A stretch of DNA of 64,000 nucleotides from Streptomyces sp. NBC_00249 (GTDB taxonomy: Bacteria; Actinomycetota; Actinomycetes; Streptomycetales; Streptomycetaceae), in assembly GCF_026342355.1 (NCBI RefSeq), contig NZ_JAPEMV010000012.1:152641-216640 (forward strand). The letters are read 5' to 3'. The position numbers were made by a program, and so were the translations under genes. Of the stretch, positions 7,621 through 15,824 are shown in pieces (position 1 is the first letter of the stretch; the number at the start of each line of letters is the position of its first letter). The notes under the pieces are model-generated. The model was not told the DNA's origin, ran no database searches, and saw nothing but the letters and a program-made list of their open reading frames with translations.

Positions 7621-7660
7621 AGTACACTGAGTTGAACGTTCCAGTACACCAGAGCATAGA
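7621..7660. promoter_or_regulatory. Promoter and candidate operator for the XRE-cupin gene
   Basis: A candidate promoter TTGAAC (7632-7637), 17 bp, CATAGA (7655-7660) reads towards the XRE-cupin gene. It is overlapped by the 8-bp palindrome GAACGTTC (7634-7641), itself flanked by two direct copies of AGTACAC (7621-7627 and 7643-7649). The position inside the -35 and spacer suggests an operator for one of the two divergent regulators. Confidence 0.5.
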
Positions 7661-7706
7661 CCACGCCAGTGAACTCCTCCGTCTAACGGATTGGACGAGA
7701 CACGCA

Positions 7707-8282
7707 GTGGACATCGAACAGCTCGCACAATCGCTCGCGCGCAACCTCCGGCACTGGCGCACGCTGCGCGGACTGACCCTCGACGGGCTGGCCGCCCGGG
7801 CCGGGCTCAGCCGGGGCATGGTGATCCAGGTCGAGCAGGCGCGCACCAATCCCAGCCTGGAGACCATGGTCAGACTCGCGGACGCGCTCAGCATCGACAT
7901 GACGGCCCTGCTCGACTGCGACCACGCGCCGCGCGTGCGGGTCACCTCCCGGGAGCGGGCCGTGCGCGTGTGGTCGACGGACGCCGGGAGCTCCAGCACG
8001 CTCCTGACGGGGCGCTGCGACCAGGGCGCCTTCGAGCTGTGGCTCTGGCGCATCGAGCCCGGTGACGTGAGCACCTCCACCCCCCACCCCCCTGGAACCA
8101 CCGAGCTCCTCCACGTCACAGCGGGTGAACTGACGCTCGTCGTCGACGGGGAGAGCCATCCCGTGCCGGCCGGGTGCTCGGCGGCGGTGACCGCCGACGT
8201 CCCGCACGGGTACCGCAACGACGGCGGCGTCACCGTCGAGATGACGATGGCCGCCTACGTCCCCCACGCCGCGGCTCCCTGA
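7707..8282 (+). CDS. XRE-family regulator with C-terminal cupin domain
   Basis: 191-aa two-domain regulator. The N-terminal lambda-repressor-like HTH covers about residues 5-60 (RNLRHWRTLRGLTLDGLAAR, GLSRGMVIQVEQ), and the C-terminal RmlC-like cupin covers about 95-185 (HPPGTTELLHVTAGELTLVV, PAGCSAAV). Such proteins usually sense a small molecule through the cupin and repress neighbouring genes. GTG 7707 is preferred over an in-frame ATG at 7617. The 90 bases between them have AT-rich third positions unlike the rest of the gene, and a candidate promoter lies inside them. Divergent from the butyrolactone-receptor-like gene; targets unknown. Confidence 0.8.
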   Translation: MDIEQLAQSLARNLRHWRTLRGLTLDGLAARAGLSRGMVIQVEQARTNPSLETMVRLADALSIDMTALLDCDHAPRVRVTSRERAVRVWSTDAGSSSTLLTGRCDQGAFELWLWRIEPGDVSTSTPHPPGTTELLHVTAGELTLVVDGESHPVPAGCSAAVTADVPHGYRNDGGVTVEMTMAAYVPHAAAP

Positions 8283-8319
8283 CCCGGGCCGCCCCGGCGG
8301 GGGGACACGCGCGCGTGCG

Positions 8320-9690
8320 TCAGACGAGGCCCTGGGCCAGCATGGCGTCGGCGACGCGTTCGAAGCCGGCGATGTTGGCGCCCGTCACGTAGTCGCCGGG
8401 GGCGCCGTAGCGTTCCGCCGTCTCGTACGCGGTGTCGTGGATGCGGCGCATGACCTGCGCGAGCTCCTCCTCGACGCGGGCGAAGGGCCACGAGGTGCGG
8501 GCGGCGTTCTGGCTCATCTCCAGGGCGCTGGTCGCCACTCCGCCCGCGTTGGCCGCCTTGGCCGGGCCGAAGGCGACGCCGGCTTCGCGCAGGACCCGTA
8601 CGGCGCCCGGGGTGGTGGGCATGTTGGCGCCTTCGGAGACCGCCTTGACGCCGGCGCGCACCAGGGTCAGCGCGTCCGCCTCGGTCAGCTCGTTCTGGGT
8701 GGCGGAGGGCAGGGCGACGTCGGTGGGGACGTCCCACACGCTGCCGCCGGTGACGTAGCGGGCGGAGCCGCCGCGCCGCTCGGCGTACTCGCTGACGCGG
8801 CCGCGCTCGACCTCCTTGATCTGCTTGAGCAGTGCGAGGTCGAGACCCTTCTCGTCGACGACGTAGCCGCCGGAGTCGGACACGGTCAGTACGTGCGCGC
8901 CGAGCGCCTGCGCCTTCTCCACCGTGTACAGGGCGACGTTGCCGGATCCGGAGACGGTGACCTGCTGTCCGGCCAGGTCCTCCCCGCGCTTCTTCAGCAT
9001 CTCGGAGGTGAAGAGGACGTTGCCGTAGCCGGTGGCCTCGGTGCGGGCGTGCGAGCCGCCCCAGCCGGTGCCCTTGCCGGTGAGGACGCCGGCCTCCCAG
9101 CGGTTGGTGATGCGCCGGTACTGGCCGAAGAGGTAGCCGATCTCGCGCCCGCCGACGCCGATGTCGCCGGCCGGGACGTCGGTGTGCTCGCCCAGGTGGC
9201 GGTACAGCTCGGTCATGAAGGACTGGCAGAAGCGCATGACCTCGGCGTCCGAGCGTCCGCGCGGGTCGAAGTCGCTGCCGCCCTTGCCGCCGCCGATGCC
9301 GAGCCCCGTCAGGGCGTTCTTGAAGATCTGCTCGAAGCCCAGGAACTTCACGATGCCGAGGTTCACCGACGGGTGGAAGCGCAGGCCGCCCTTGTACGGG
9401 CCGAGCGCGCTGTTGAACTCCACCCGGAAGCCGCGGTTGACCTGGACGGCGCCGCGGTCGTCCGTCCACGGCACCCGGAAGATGATCTGCCGCTCCGGCT
9501 CGGCGATCCGCTCCGCCACCTTGGCCTCGCGCAGCTCGGGGCGGGCCGCGAAGACCGGGGCGAGGGTTTCGATGACCTCGCGCACGGCCTGGTGGAACTC
9601 GGGCTCACCGGGGTTGCGGCGCTGGATGTCCTCCTCCAGCGTGGCGAGCCAGGAGGCCGTGGTGGGGTCAGTGCGGGGTGTCGACGGCAT
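8320..9690 (-). CDS. gdhA: NADP-specific glutamate dehydrogenase
   Basis: 456-aa hexameric-type glutamate dehydrogenase, full family length. The catalytic region contains GPYKGGLRFHPSV with the substrate lysine, GGGKGGSDFDPRGRSD, and PAGDIGVGGREIGYLFG. The Rossmann motif is GSGNVALY (VSGSGNVALYTVEKA). It makes glutamate from 2-oxoglutarate and ammonia using NADPH. It lies 53 bp after gnd on the same strand, so an NADPH-producing and an NADPH-using enzyme may be co-transcribed. Either this is ordinary metabolism at the cluster edge, or it supplies the amino donor for CpkG; the sequence does not decide. Confidence 0.95.
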   Translation of the reverse strand: MPSTPRTDPTTASWLATLEEDIQRRNPGEPEFHQAVREVIETLAPVFAARPELREAKVAERIAEPERQIIFRVPWTDDRGAVQVNRGFRVEFNSALGPYKGGLRFHPSVNLGIVKFLGFEQIFKNALTGLGIGGGKGGSDFDPRGRSDAEVMRFCQSFMTELYRHLGEHTDVPAGDIGVGGREIGYLFGQYRRITNRWEAGVLTGKGTGWGGSHARTEATGYGNVLFTSEMLKKRGEDLAGQQVTVSGSGNVALYTVEKAQALGAHVLTVSDSGGYVVDEKGLDLALLKQIKEVERGRVSEYAERRGGSARYVTGGSVWDVPTDVALPSATQNELTEADALTLVRAGVKAVSEGANMPTTPGAVRVLREAGVAFGPAKAANAGGVATSALEMSQNAARTSWPFARVEEELAQVMRRIHDTAYETAERYGAPGDYVTGANIAGFERVADAMLAQGLV

Positions 9691-9743
9691 CGTCGGCTAC
9701 CTCTTCCTCTTCTGCGGGTGCGGCTGCGGCGGTCGCTTCTGCG

Positions 9744-11186
9744 TCATGCGCCGGGTTGTTCAGCGCGGTCGGCGGCCCACCGGGTGTGGAAGGCCCCTTC
9801 GCGGTCGGTGCGCCGGTAGGTGTGGGCACCGAAGTAGTCCCGCTGGCCCTGGATGAGGGCGGCGGGCAGTCGCTCGGCCCTGAGCGAGTCGTAGTAGGCG
9901 AGGGCGGCGCCGAAGCCGGGTACGGGGACGCCGGCGCGGGCGGCTGCGGCGACCACGGTGCGCCAGGCGGACTGGGCCTCGCCCAGCTCCCGGCCGAACC
10001 GCTCGTCCGCCGGCAGGCCGGGCAGGTCCGGGTCGGCCCGGTAGGCCTCGGTGATCCGGTCGAGGAAGGCGGCCCGCACGATGGAGCCGGCCCGCCAGAT
10101 CGCGGCGACGGCGCCGAGGTCGAGGTCCCAGCCGTACTCCTCGCCGGCCGCGCGCATCATGTCCCAGCCCTGGGCGTAGGCGGCCACCTTGGAGGCGTAC
10201 AGGGCCTGTTCGACCTGTACGGCGAAACGTGCCGCGTCCTCGGGGTGCAGCTCGGTGCGCCCGGGGCCCGGCAGGGAGCGGGCGGCCTCGCGCAGCGCGG
10301 TGTGGCCGGACACGGTGCGGGCGAAGACCGCCTCGGCGATGCCGGAGACGGGCACGCCCAGGTCGAGGGCGGTCTGTACGGTCCAGCGGCCGGTGCCCTT
10401 CTGGCCCGCGCGGTCCTCGACGACGTCGACGAAGGGGCGTCCGGTGGCGGCGTCGGTGTGGGCGAGGACCTCCGCGGTGATCTCCATCAGGTAGGAGTCG
10501 AGGCGGCCCTTGTTCCAGGTGCGGAAGGTCTCGGCGATCTCGGCGGGTTCGAAGCCGGCGACGCCGCGCAGCAGGTCGTAGGCCTCGGCGATGAGCTGCA
10601 TGTCGGCGTACTCGATGCCGTTGTGCACCATCTTGACGAAGTGTCCGGCGCCGTCGGGGCCGATGTGGGCGACGGTCGGGGTGCCGTCGGGGGCCTTGGC
10701 GGCGATGGTCTCCAGGACGGGGGCCAGCGCCGCGTACGCCTCCTTCGAGCCGCCGGGCATCAGGCTCGGTCCGTGCAGGGCGCCCTCCTCGCCGCCGGAG
10801 ACGCCGGCGCCGACGAAGTGGATGCCGAGGGCGCGCAGGGCGGCTTCGCGGCGGCGGGTGTCGGCGAAGTGGGCGTTGCCGCCGTCGACGAGGACGTCGC
10901 CGGGCTCCAGCAGCGGGGTGAGCTCGTCGATGACGGCGTCGGTGGGGGCCCCGGCCTGCACCATGATCACGAGGCGGCGGGGGCGGGCGAGCGCGGCCAC
11001 CAGTTCGCGGGCGCTGCGGGCGGGGACGAAGTCGCCCTCGGCGCCGAACTCCTCCAGCAGGGCGTCGGTGCGGGCCGGCGTGCGGTTGTGGACGGCGACG
11101 GTGAAACCGTTGCGGGCCAGGTTGCGGGCGAGGTTGCGGCCCATCACGGCGAGGCCGGTGACGCCGATGTGCGCGGGGGCGGGCAT
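9744..11186 (-). CDS. gnd: 6-phosphogluconate dehydrogenase (NADP, decarboxylating)
   Basis: 480-aa enzyme of the oxidative pentose phosphate pathway, converting 6-phosphogluconate to ribulose 5-phosphate with NADPH production. The N-terminal GLAVMGRNLARNLARNGF nucleotide fold covers about residues 10-27. The family signature IEYADMQLIAEAYDLLR and the substrate loop FVGAGVSGGEEGALHGPSLMPG are intact, as are KMVHNGIEY and the QKGTGRW segment. ATG at 11186 has no in-frame competitor with coding character. Upstream of gdhA on the same strand. Length and motifs fit the classical homodimeric Gnd. Confidence 0.95.
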   Translation of the reverse strand: MPAPAHIGVTGLAVMGRNLARNLARNGFTVAVHNRTPARTDALLEEFGAEGDFVPARSARELVAALARPRRLVIMVQAGAPTDAVIDELTPLLEPGDVLVDGGNAHFADTRRREAALRALGIHFVGAGVSGGEEGALHGPSLMPGGSKEAYAALAPVLETIAAKAPDGTPTVAHIGPDGAGHFVKMVHNGIEYADMQLIAEAYDLLRGVAGFEPAEIAETFRTWNKGRLDSYLMEITAEVLAHTDAATGRPFVDVVEDRAGQKGTGRWTVQTALDLGVPVSGIAEAVFARTVSGHTALREAARSLPGPGRTELHPEDAARFAVQVEQALYASKVAAYAQGWDMMRAAGEEYGWDLDLGAVAAIWRAGSIVRAAFLDRITEAYRADPDLPGLPADERFGRELGEAQSAWRTVVAAAARAGVPVPGFGAALAYYDSLRAERLPAALIQGQRDYFGAHTYRRTDREGAFHTRWAADRAEQPGA

Positions 11187-11392
11187 TGCTCCGTCAACTC
11201 CTGGGCTCGGGGGCTCGGGGAGGGCCGCGCGGCGCCGGCCGGGGGGTGTGCGCGCCGCAGCCTGAGGGGCCGGGCGCGGTGGTCGCGCGGCGGGCGTACG
11301 GGTTTGCGCGCGGCTTTCGGAATGGTTCCCCGGGACGCCCACCGCCCGGTCACCGCCGGGCAACCGCCGGCGCCGCCCGGCGGGGCCCGGGC

Positions 11393-12076
11393 TCAGCCCG
11401 CCGGGGCGGACGGGGCCGCGACGGTGATGGCGGTGACGATGAGCCCGTCGCGCACCAGCCAGCTGCCGTTGAAGGAGTCCAGCCGCACTCCGCCGACGAC
11501 CGGTCCCGGCACCAGCAGGCGCGCCCGGAAGGTGGACCAGGCGGGGTCGACGGTGATCTCGGCGTCCGCGAAGTCCAGCCAGCGCCCGGTGAGCGGGTAC
11601 CAGACCTTGTAGACGCTCTCCTTGGCGCTGAACACCAGCCGTTCCCAGTGCACTTCGGGCCTGCGGGCGGCCAGTCCCGGCAGCCAGGCGCGCTCCGCCT
11701 CCACGGTGACGAGGTCGGCGACGCCGGCGCTGCGCAGCGGCCGGTTGGGTTCGGCGTCGATGCCGATGGCCGCGATCCGGTCGGCGGGCGCCACCACGGC
11801 CGCCCGGTAGCCCTCGCAGTGGGTCATGGCGCCGACGAACCCGGCGGGCCAGCGCGGGGCGCCCTTGGGGTCGCGCAGGATCGGGGCCGGTTCGGCGCCG
11901 AGCTTGCCGAGGGCCTCGCGCGCGCAGCGGCGTACGGTGGCGAACTCCCCGCGGCGGGTCTCCTGGGCGCCTTCGACCAGGAGCAGTTCCTCGGGGAAGA
12001 GGTCGCCGAGGGCGCCGGGGTCGTCGCCGAAGGACTCGACGGCGACGGCCCCGGGGGCCAGCAGTTCCTCGATCAT
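11393..12076 (-). CDS. pptT: PptT-like (Sfp-type) 4'-phosphopantetheinyl transferase
   Basis: 227-aa Sfp-class transferase that converts apo acyl carrier proteins to the holo form using CoA. Visible motifs are RRGEFATVRRCAREAL near 41-56, the magnesium-binding GIDAEPN near 106-112, and WERLVFSAKESVYKVWYPL near 143-161. These strongly resemble Mycobacterium tuberculosis PptT. The ATG overlaps the stop of the upstream phosphoesterase gene by four bases (ATGA). That gene in turn overlaps the type II thioesterase, so the three are one translational unit. It is the probable activator of the six ACP domains of the adjacent polyketide synthase and perhaps of other carrier proteins. Confidence 0.9.
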   Translation of the reverse strand: MIEELLAPGAVAVESFGDDPGALGDLFPEELLLVEGAQETRRGEFATVRRCAREALGKLGAEPAPILRDPKGAPRWPAGFVGAMTHCEGYRAAVVAPADRIAAIGIDAEPNRPLRSAGVADLVTVEAERAWLPGLAARRPEVHWERLVFSAKESVYKVWYPLTGRWLDFADAEITVDPAWSTFRARLLVPGPVVGGVRLDSFNGSWLVRDGLIVTAITVAAPSAPAG

Positions 12077-12915
12077 GGGCGCTCCGCGAGAATCCGTACG
12101 GCGCCGGCCGGGGCGGCCGGGCGCTGCTTCCACTCCCGCGGGTACCCGAGGGAGACCTCGTGGTGCGGGACCCCGTCCTGGTGGATGAGGCGGGGGATGT
12201 GCAGGTGTCCGTAGACGACGGCCGCCGCGCGGAAGCGTACCGGCCAGTCCTCGGTGGCCTCGGTGCCGCACCACAGGGCGAACTCGGGGAACCGCAGGAT
12301 CCGGGTGGGTTCGCGGACCAGCGGATAGTGGTTGACCAGGACGGTCTTGAGATCGTGGGGGATCTCGGCGAGCCGCGCCGCGGTGTGTTCGACGCGGGCC
12401 CGGGACCAGGCCTGGCGGCTGGGGTAGGGGTCGGGGTGCAGGTAGAACTCGTCGGTGCACACGACGCCGGCCCGGTCGGCGATGTCCATCGCCTCCTGGT
12501 GGCTGCGCGCTCCGGCGGGCCGGAAGGTGTAGTCGTAGAGGAGGAAGAGCGGGGCCACGGCGACGGGGCCGCCCTCTCCCTCCCACACCGGGTAGGGGTC
12601 CTCGGGGGTGGTGACGCCCAGGCGCCGGCAGATGTCGACGAAATGCCGGTAGCGGGCCTCACCGCGCAGCTGGAGCGGGTCGTCGGGGGTGGTCCACAGC
12701 TCGTGGTTGCCCGGCGCCCAGACCACCTTGGCGAAGCGGTCGCGGAGCAGGGCGAGGGTCCACTCGAAGTCCTCGGCCGATTCGCTGACGTCGCCGGCGA
12801 GGAGCAGCCAGTCGTCGGGCGTCTCGGGCCGCAGGCCGTCGACGACCTTCTTGTTCTCGTCGTGGCGGACGTGCAGGTCGCTGATGGCCAGCAGCCTGCC
12901 GGGGCCTGTCGGCAT
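12073..12915 (-). CDS. pptH: Calcineurin-like phosphoesterase, PptH-like
   Basis: 280-aa metallophosphoesterase with the full set of metal motifs: ISDLH (10-14), GDVSES (41-46), APGNHE near 68-73, VNHYP near 195-199 and YGHLH near 236-240. Adjacent to and overlapping a PptT-like transferase gene. In Mycobacterium tuberculosis the neighbour of pptT encodes PptH (Rv2795c), which removes the phosphopantetheine arm from carrier proteins, so this is the likely counterpart. The start codon overlaps the thioesterase stop by one base (TGATG). Carrier-protein hydrolase activity is inference from this gene pair. Motifs alone only prove a phosphoesterase. Confidence 0.82.
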   Translation of the reverse strand: MPTGPGRLLAISDLHVRHDENKKVVDGLRPETPDDWLLLAGDVSESAEDFEWTLALLRDRFAKVVWAPGNHELWTTPDDPLQLRGEARYRHFVDICRRLGVTTPEDPYPVWEGEGGPVAVAPLFLLYDYTFRPAGARSHQEAMDIADRAGVVCTDEFYLHPDPYPSRQAWSRARVEHTAARLAEIPHDLKTVLVNHYPLVREPTRILRFPEFALWCGTEATEDWPVRFRAAAVVYGHLHIPRLIHQDGVPHHEVSLGYPREWKQRPAAPAGAVRILAERP

Positions 12916-13691
12916 CAGGCCGCTCCCAGAACGTCGACGCCGGCGCGGCGCAGGGCGGCGCGGACGACGCCGGCCACCTGCGGGACGCTCTGGTCGAGGT
13001 AGAAGTGTCCGCCGGGCATGATCCTCAGGTCGCTCCGGGCGGTGGTGTGCACCCGCCAGGCGGCCGCGTCCTCGACGGGGACGACGGGGTCGCGGTCGCC
13101 GACGAGCACGGTGAAGGGGATGTCCAGGGGCCGGCCGGGCTGCCAGGCGTAGGAGCCGATCGCCTTGTAGTCGGCGCGCAGCGGCGGCATCACCATCTCC
13201 AGCAGGTCCGGGTCGTCGAAGACCTTGCCCACCGTGCCGCCGAGCTTGCGGATCATGGCGATCACCTTCGCGTCGGTGTCGAGCCGGTCGCTGGCACTGC
13301 CCAGCGGGGTCGGCGCGAACCGGCCGGAGAGGAAGAGCCGCTCGGGGGCGGGCAGTTCGCGCCGGGCGAGTTCACGGGCGAGCTCGTAGGCGATGACCGC
13401 GCCCATGCTGTGCCCGAAGAAAGCGTACGGTCGCCCGTCGCCCCCCGGCCCGAGCTCCGCGGCGAGCTCGTCGGCGAGGGCTCCGACGAGCCGGCCGATG
13501 TCGTCCACGGCGGGCTCCATACGACGGTCCTGGCGTCCCGGGTACTGGACGGACACGACGTCGAACTCCGGGGTCAGCTCCTGAGACAGCGCGAGGTAGG
13601 CGCTGGCGGCGCCGCCGGCGTGGGGGAAGCAGATCAGACGGGTGTCGCTGTCGGGTGCCGGACCGAACCTCCGAAACCAGTCACTGGCCAT
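12915..13691 (-). CDS. scoT: Type II thioesterase (ScoT/CpkM-like)
   Basis: 258-aa alpha/beta-hydrolase of the editing thioesterase family. The nucleophile serine is in GHSMG near residue 94, the acid is in GDRDPVVP near 200, and the catalytic His is in GGHFYLDQ near 229. Such enzymes remove aberrant or decarboxylated acyl groups from ACPs. The Streptomyces coelicolor cpk cluster carries scoT in the same neighbourhood. ATG at 13691 follows AAGGAGAG. It is the first gene of an overlapping operon with the phosphoesterase and the phosphopantetheinyl transferase, so ACP maintenance functions are grouped. Confidence 0.9.
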   Translation of the reverse strand: MASDWFRRFGPAPDSDTRLICFPHAGGAASAYLALSQELTPEFDVVSVQYPGRQDRRMEPAVDDIGRLVGALADELAAELGPGGDGRPYAFFGHSMGAVIAYELARELARRELPAPERLFLSGRFAPTPLGSASDRLDTDAKVIAMIRKLGGTVGKVFDDPDLLEMVMPPLRADYKAIGSYAWQPGRPLDIPFTVLVGDRDPVVPVEDAAAWRVHTTARSDLRIMPGGHFYLDQSVPQVAGVVRAALRRAGVDVLGAA

Positions 13692-13966
13692 GTGTCTTCT
13701 CTCCTTCAGCGTCTTGTCGACTCGGTTTCCAGAGTCCGTCGAGCCGCTGGACCGGCGGTCGAGACGGACCGGACGGCAAGTCCAGACGGCGTGGTCCGGT
13801 TGTGGGGGCGCGGGCCCGAGCGGGCGGTGGGCGTCGGGTTACCGTGCCGTGAGAAGGCCTGGCCAGACTTCATCCGTTTCTCGCCACTCCCCGCGCTCCC
13901 TCTTCCGCGCCGGTTCCGGCGCGCCTCTTCCCCCTCTCCTGCTCCCTCCCTTGGAGGACCGTCCTC
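13692..13966. other. Divergent intergenic region between thioesterase and permease genes
   Basis: 275 bases without a gene. TCGACTC (13717-13723) and TCGAGCC (13739-13745) start 22 bp apart, with a further TCGAGAC at 13759-13765. TCGAG heptamers at such spacing resemble SARP sites, though the last interval is 20 bp, so this is weak. Bases about 13870-13950 upstream of the permease are strongly C/T-rich and end in a GGAGG ribosome binding site. No clear -35/-10 pair seen. Confidence 0.35.
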
Positions 13967-15427
13967 ATGTCAAGTACGTCCACCCCAGAAGCCGGACCCC
14001 GGCAGCTGACCAGAGGTCAGATCGTCGGTCTGGCCGTGGCCAGCATGATTCCCGCGGTCGGGCTGGCCGCGGTGCCGGCCCTGATGTTCGTCTCGGCCGG
14101 GAACGCCAGCTGGCTGTCGGCGCTGCTGTCGGCTGCCGTCACCACCTTCGTCGGCCTGTCGGTCATCACGTTCGCGCGGCGGCACGTCGCCAACGGCTCG
14201 CTCTACTCGTACCTTTCGCTGGTCTTCGGCCCGTGGGCGCGGCTGGTGGCGGCGGCCGCGCTGCTGCTCGGCTACGCGGCGATGATCGCCGGCATCACGA
14301 TGGTCATCGGCGTGTACGTCGGCAGCTTCCTGCTCTCGCAGGGGTACTCGGGCGGCCTGGAACTGCCGGTGCAGCTCGCGGTGTACGCCGTGGCCCTGCT
14401 GATCGCGGTGTTCTTCGCGCGGCGCGGTGTCGACGTGTCGGTGCGCGCCGCGGTGGTGCTGATGGCCGTCGCGATCCCGGTCGTCGGCGTGGTCGTGGTG
14501 GCCAGCGCCACCACGACGGGGCTGCACCTGGCCGAGCAGTTCTCCTTCGAGGGCGGTTTCTCCTCCAGCGGTGTCTTCCAGGGCATGGCGGCCGGGGCCA
14601 CCTTCCTGATGGGCTTCGAGAGCTGCGCCGCGCTGGCGCAGGAGACCAAGGACCCCAAGCGCGACGTGCCGTTCGCGGTGCTGGGCATCCCGGTGCTGCT
14701 CGGTGTGGTGTACCTGGTGGCGACGGTCCTTCAGGTGCCGGGCCTGTTCGCGTCGGCGGACAACCTCGCGCAGGGGATGTCGCCCGCGGCGGCGCTGGCC
14801 CTGAACGCCGGTCTGGGCGAGACCTTCGCGAGCGCCACCGACCTGGTGCTGGCGGTGGCGACCTTCGCCGGGCTGATCGGCTTCGTCAACTTCGGTTCGC
14901 GGTTCGTGGCGACCCTGTCCGACGACGGCCTGCTGCCGCGCCGGGTGGGGCGGCTGGATCCGAAGCACGGTTCGCCCGCGACGGCGGTGGCGACCCTGTC
15001 GGTCATCGGTTTCGTGGTGCTGGCGGTCGCCGTGATCGCCTACCCGGACTCGCTGCTGTCGGTGTACTCGGCGCTGGCGACCCTGATCGTGTACCTGTGG
15101 GTGTTCCCGTACGTGCTGATCTGCGCGGCGCACGTGGTGCTGCTGGTCCGGGAGCGGGCGCGCCGGCCGCTGTCGTACCTGGCGGCGGTGCTGGGCGGGG
15201 CGGCGATGGCGTGGGTGTACCTGAACGGCTGGGTCAACCCGCCGGCCTCGCCGGTGGACGCCATGTCGTACGTGGCGCTGGCGCTGATCGCGGTGACCCT
15301 GGCCGCCCTGGCGCTGGGACGCCGGGGGCGGACGGCCGGGGAGCAGCCGCAGGCCGCGCCGGCCGCCGCGGGGCCGGCCCCGGTGGCGGCGCCGCGCGCG
15401 GTGGACGCGGACCGCGTCCGCGCCTGA
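13967..15427 (+). CDS. APC-family amino acid permease
   Basis: 486-aa integral membrane protein with about 12 hydrophobic helices, of the amino acid-polyamine-organocation superfamily. TM1 has the GQIVGLAVASMIPAVGLAA segment that supplies the substrate-binding unwound helix. A conserved loop with FESCAALAQETKDPKRDVP, about residues 219-237, matches the consensus FxGFE...EExxNPxRxxP region. The C-terminal 40 residues are an Ala/Pro-rich tail. Start ATG follows GGAGG. It is transcribed opposite to its neighbours and ends at a strong bidirectional terminator. I do not recall an equivalent in the Streptomyces coelicolor cluster, so it may be an insertion. Substrate unknown. Confidence 0.85.
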   Translation: MSSTSTPEAGPRQLTRGQIVGLAVASMIPAVGLAAVPALMFVSAGNASWLSALLSAAVTTFVGLSVITFARRHVANGSLYSYLSLVFGPWARLVAAAALLLGYAAMIAGITMVIGVYVGSFLLSQGYSGGLELPVQLAVYAVALLIAVFFARRGVDVSVRAAVVLMAVAIPVVGVVVVASATTTGLHLAEQFSFEGGFSSSGVFQGMAAGATFLMGFESCAALAQETKDPKRDVPFAVLGIPVLLGVVYLVATVLQVPGLFASADNLAQGMSPAAALALNAGLGETFASATDLVLAVATFAGLIGFVNFGSRFVATLSDDGLLPRRVGRLDPKHGSPATAVATLSVIGFVVLAVAVIAYPDSLLSVYSALATLIVYLWVFPYVLICAAHVVLLVRERARRPLSYLAAVLGGAAMAWVYLNGWVNPPASPVDAMSYVALALIAVTLAALALGRRGRTAGEQPQAAPAAAGPAPVAAPRAVDADRVRA

Positions 15428-15449
15428 TCCGGGCCCGCGCCCGCAGCAC

Positions 15450-15497
15450 GACCGGGCCCCGGTCCCGCCGCCTGAGCGGTGGGACCGGGGCCCGGTC
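15450..15497. terminator. Bidirectional hairpin terminator between convergent genes
   Basis: GACCGGGCCCCGGTCCC (15450-15466) pairs perfectly with GGGACCGGGGCCCGGTC (15481-15497). Inside the loop, CCGC and GCGG can add a short second stem around CTGA. No T-tract follows, as is common in Streptomyces. It separates the permease gene from the convergent carboxylase operon. Confidence 0.8.
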
Positions 15498-15517
15498 TTC
15501 GTGCGGGGCGCAGGCCC

Positions 15518-15811
15518 TCAGGACGCGTTGCGCCAGGTGGGCTGTGCGCCGGCGGCCCAGGAGGTGGCCGCGCGGCGGCGGGCCGCCGAGGGGGTCCAGC
15601 GGGCGGCCGCCTGTGCCTGTTCCTCCTCGGCCGCGCGGATCGCCTCGGCCGTACGGGCCGCGAGGACCGCGGAGAGGGCCACCGCGACGGCGGCCACCTC
15701 GTGCGCGTCGGGGTTGCCGTTGGTGATGCGCCAGGCCGGGGCGGAGAGGATCTCCGACGAGGTCTGCCGCCCGGTGTCGTGTCCGGTGTCGGGCACCGCT
15801 CGTAGCGCCAT
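15518..15811 (-). CDS. Acyl-CoA carboxylase epsilon subunit
   Basis: 97-aa small protein of the actinobacterial AccE/PccE family, which stabilises and stimulates the carboxylase alpha-beta complex. The hallmark segment PAWRITNGNPDAHEVAAVAVAL lies near residues 25-46, followed by a long Ala/Arg-rich helix and the usual C-terminal ending AARRRAATSWAAGAQPTWRNAS. It starts 13 bp after the beta-subunit gene on the same strand, so the two are co-transcribed. Length and layout are typical of epsilon subunits. Confidence 0.88.
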   Translation of the reverse strand: MALRAVPDTGHDTGRQTSSEILSAPAWRITNGNPDAHEVAAVAVALSAVLAARTAEAIRAAEEEQAQAAARWTPSAARRRAATSWAAGAQPTWRNAS

Positions 15812-15824
15812 CGGGGTCTCCGTC

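Noticed and set aside
7617..7706. ATG 7617 with a GGGAGG site as start of the XRE-cupin gene
   Set aside because: The extra 30 codons have AT-rich third positions and contain a promoter-like TTGAAC-N17-CATAGA and palindrome; GTG 7707 fits the domain start better.
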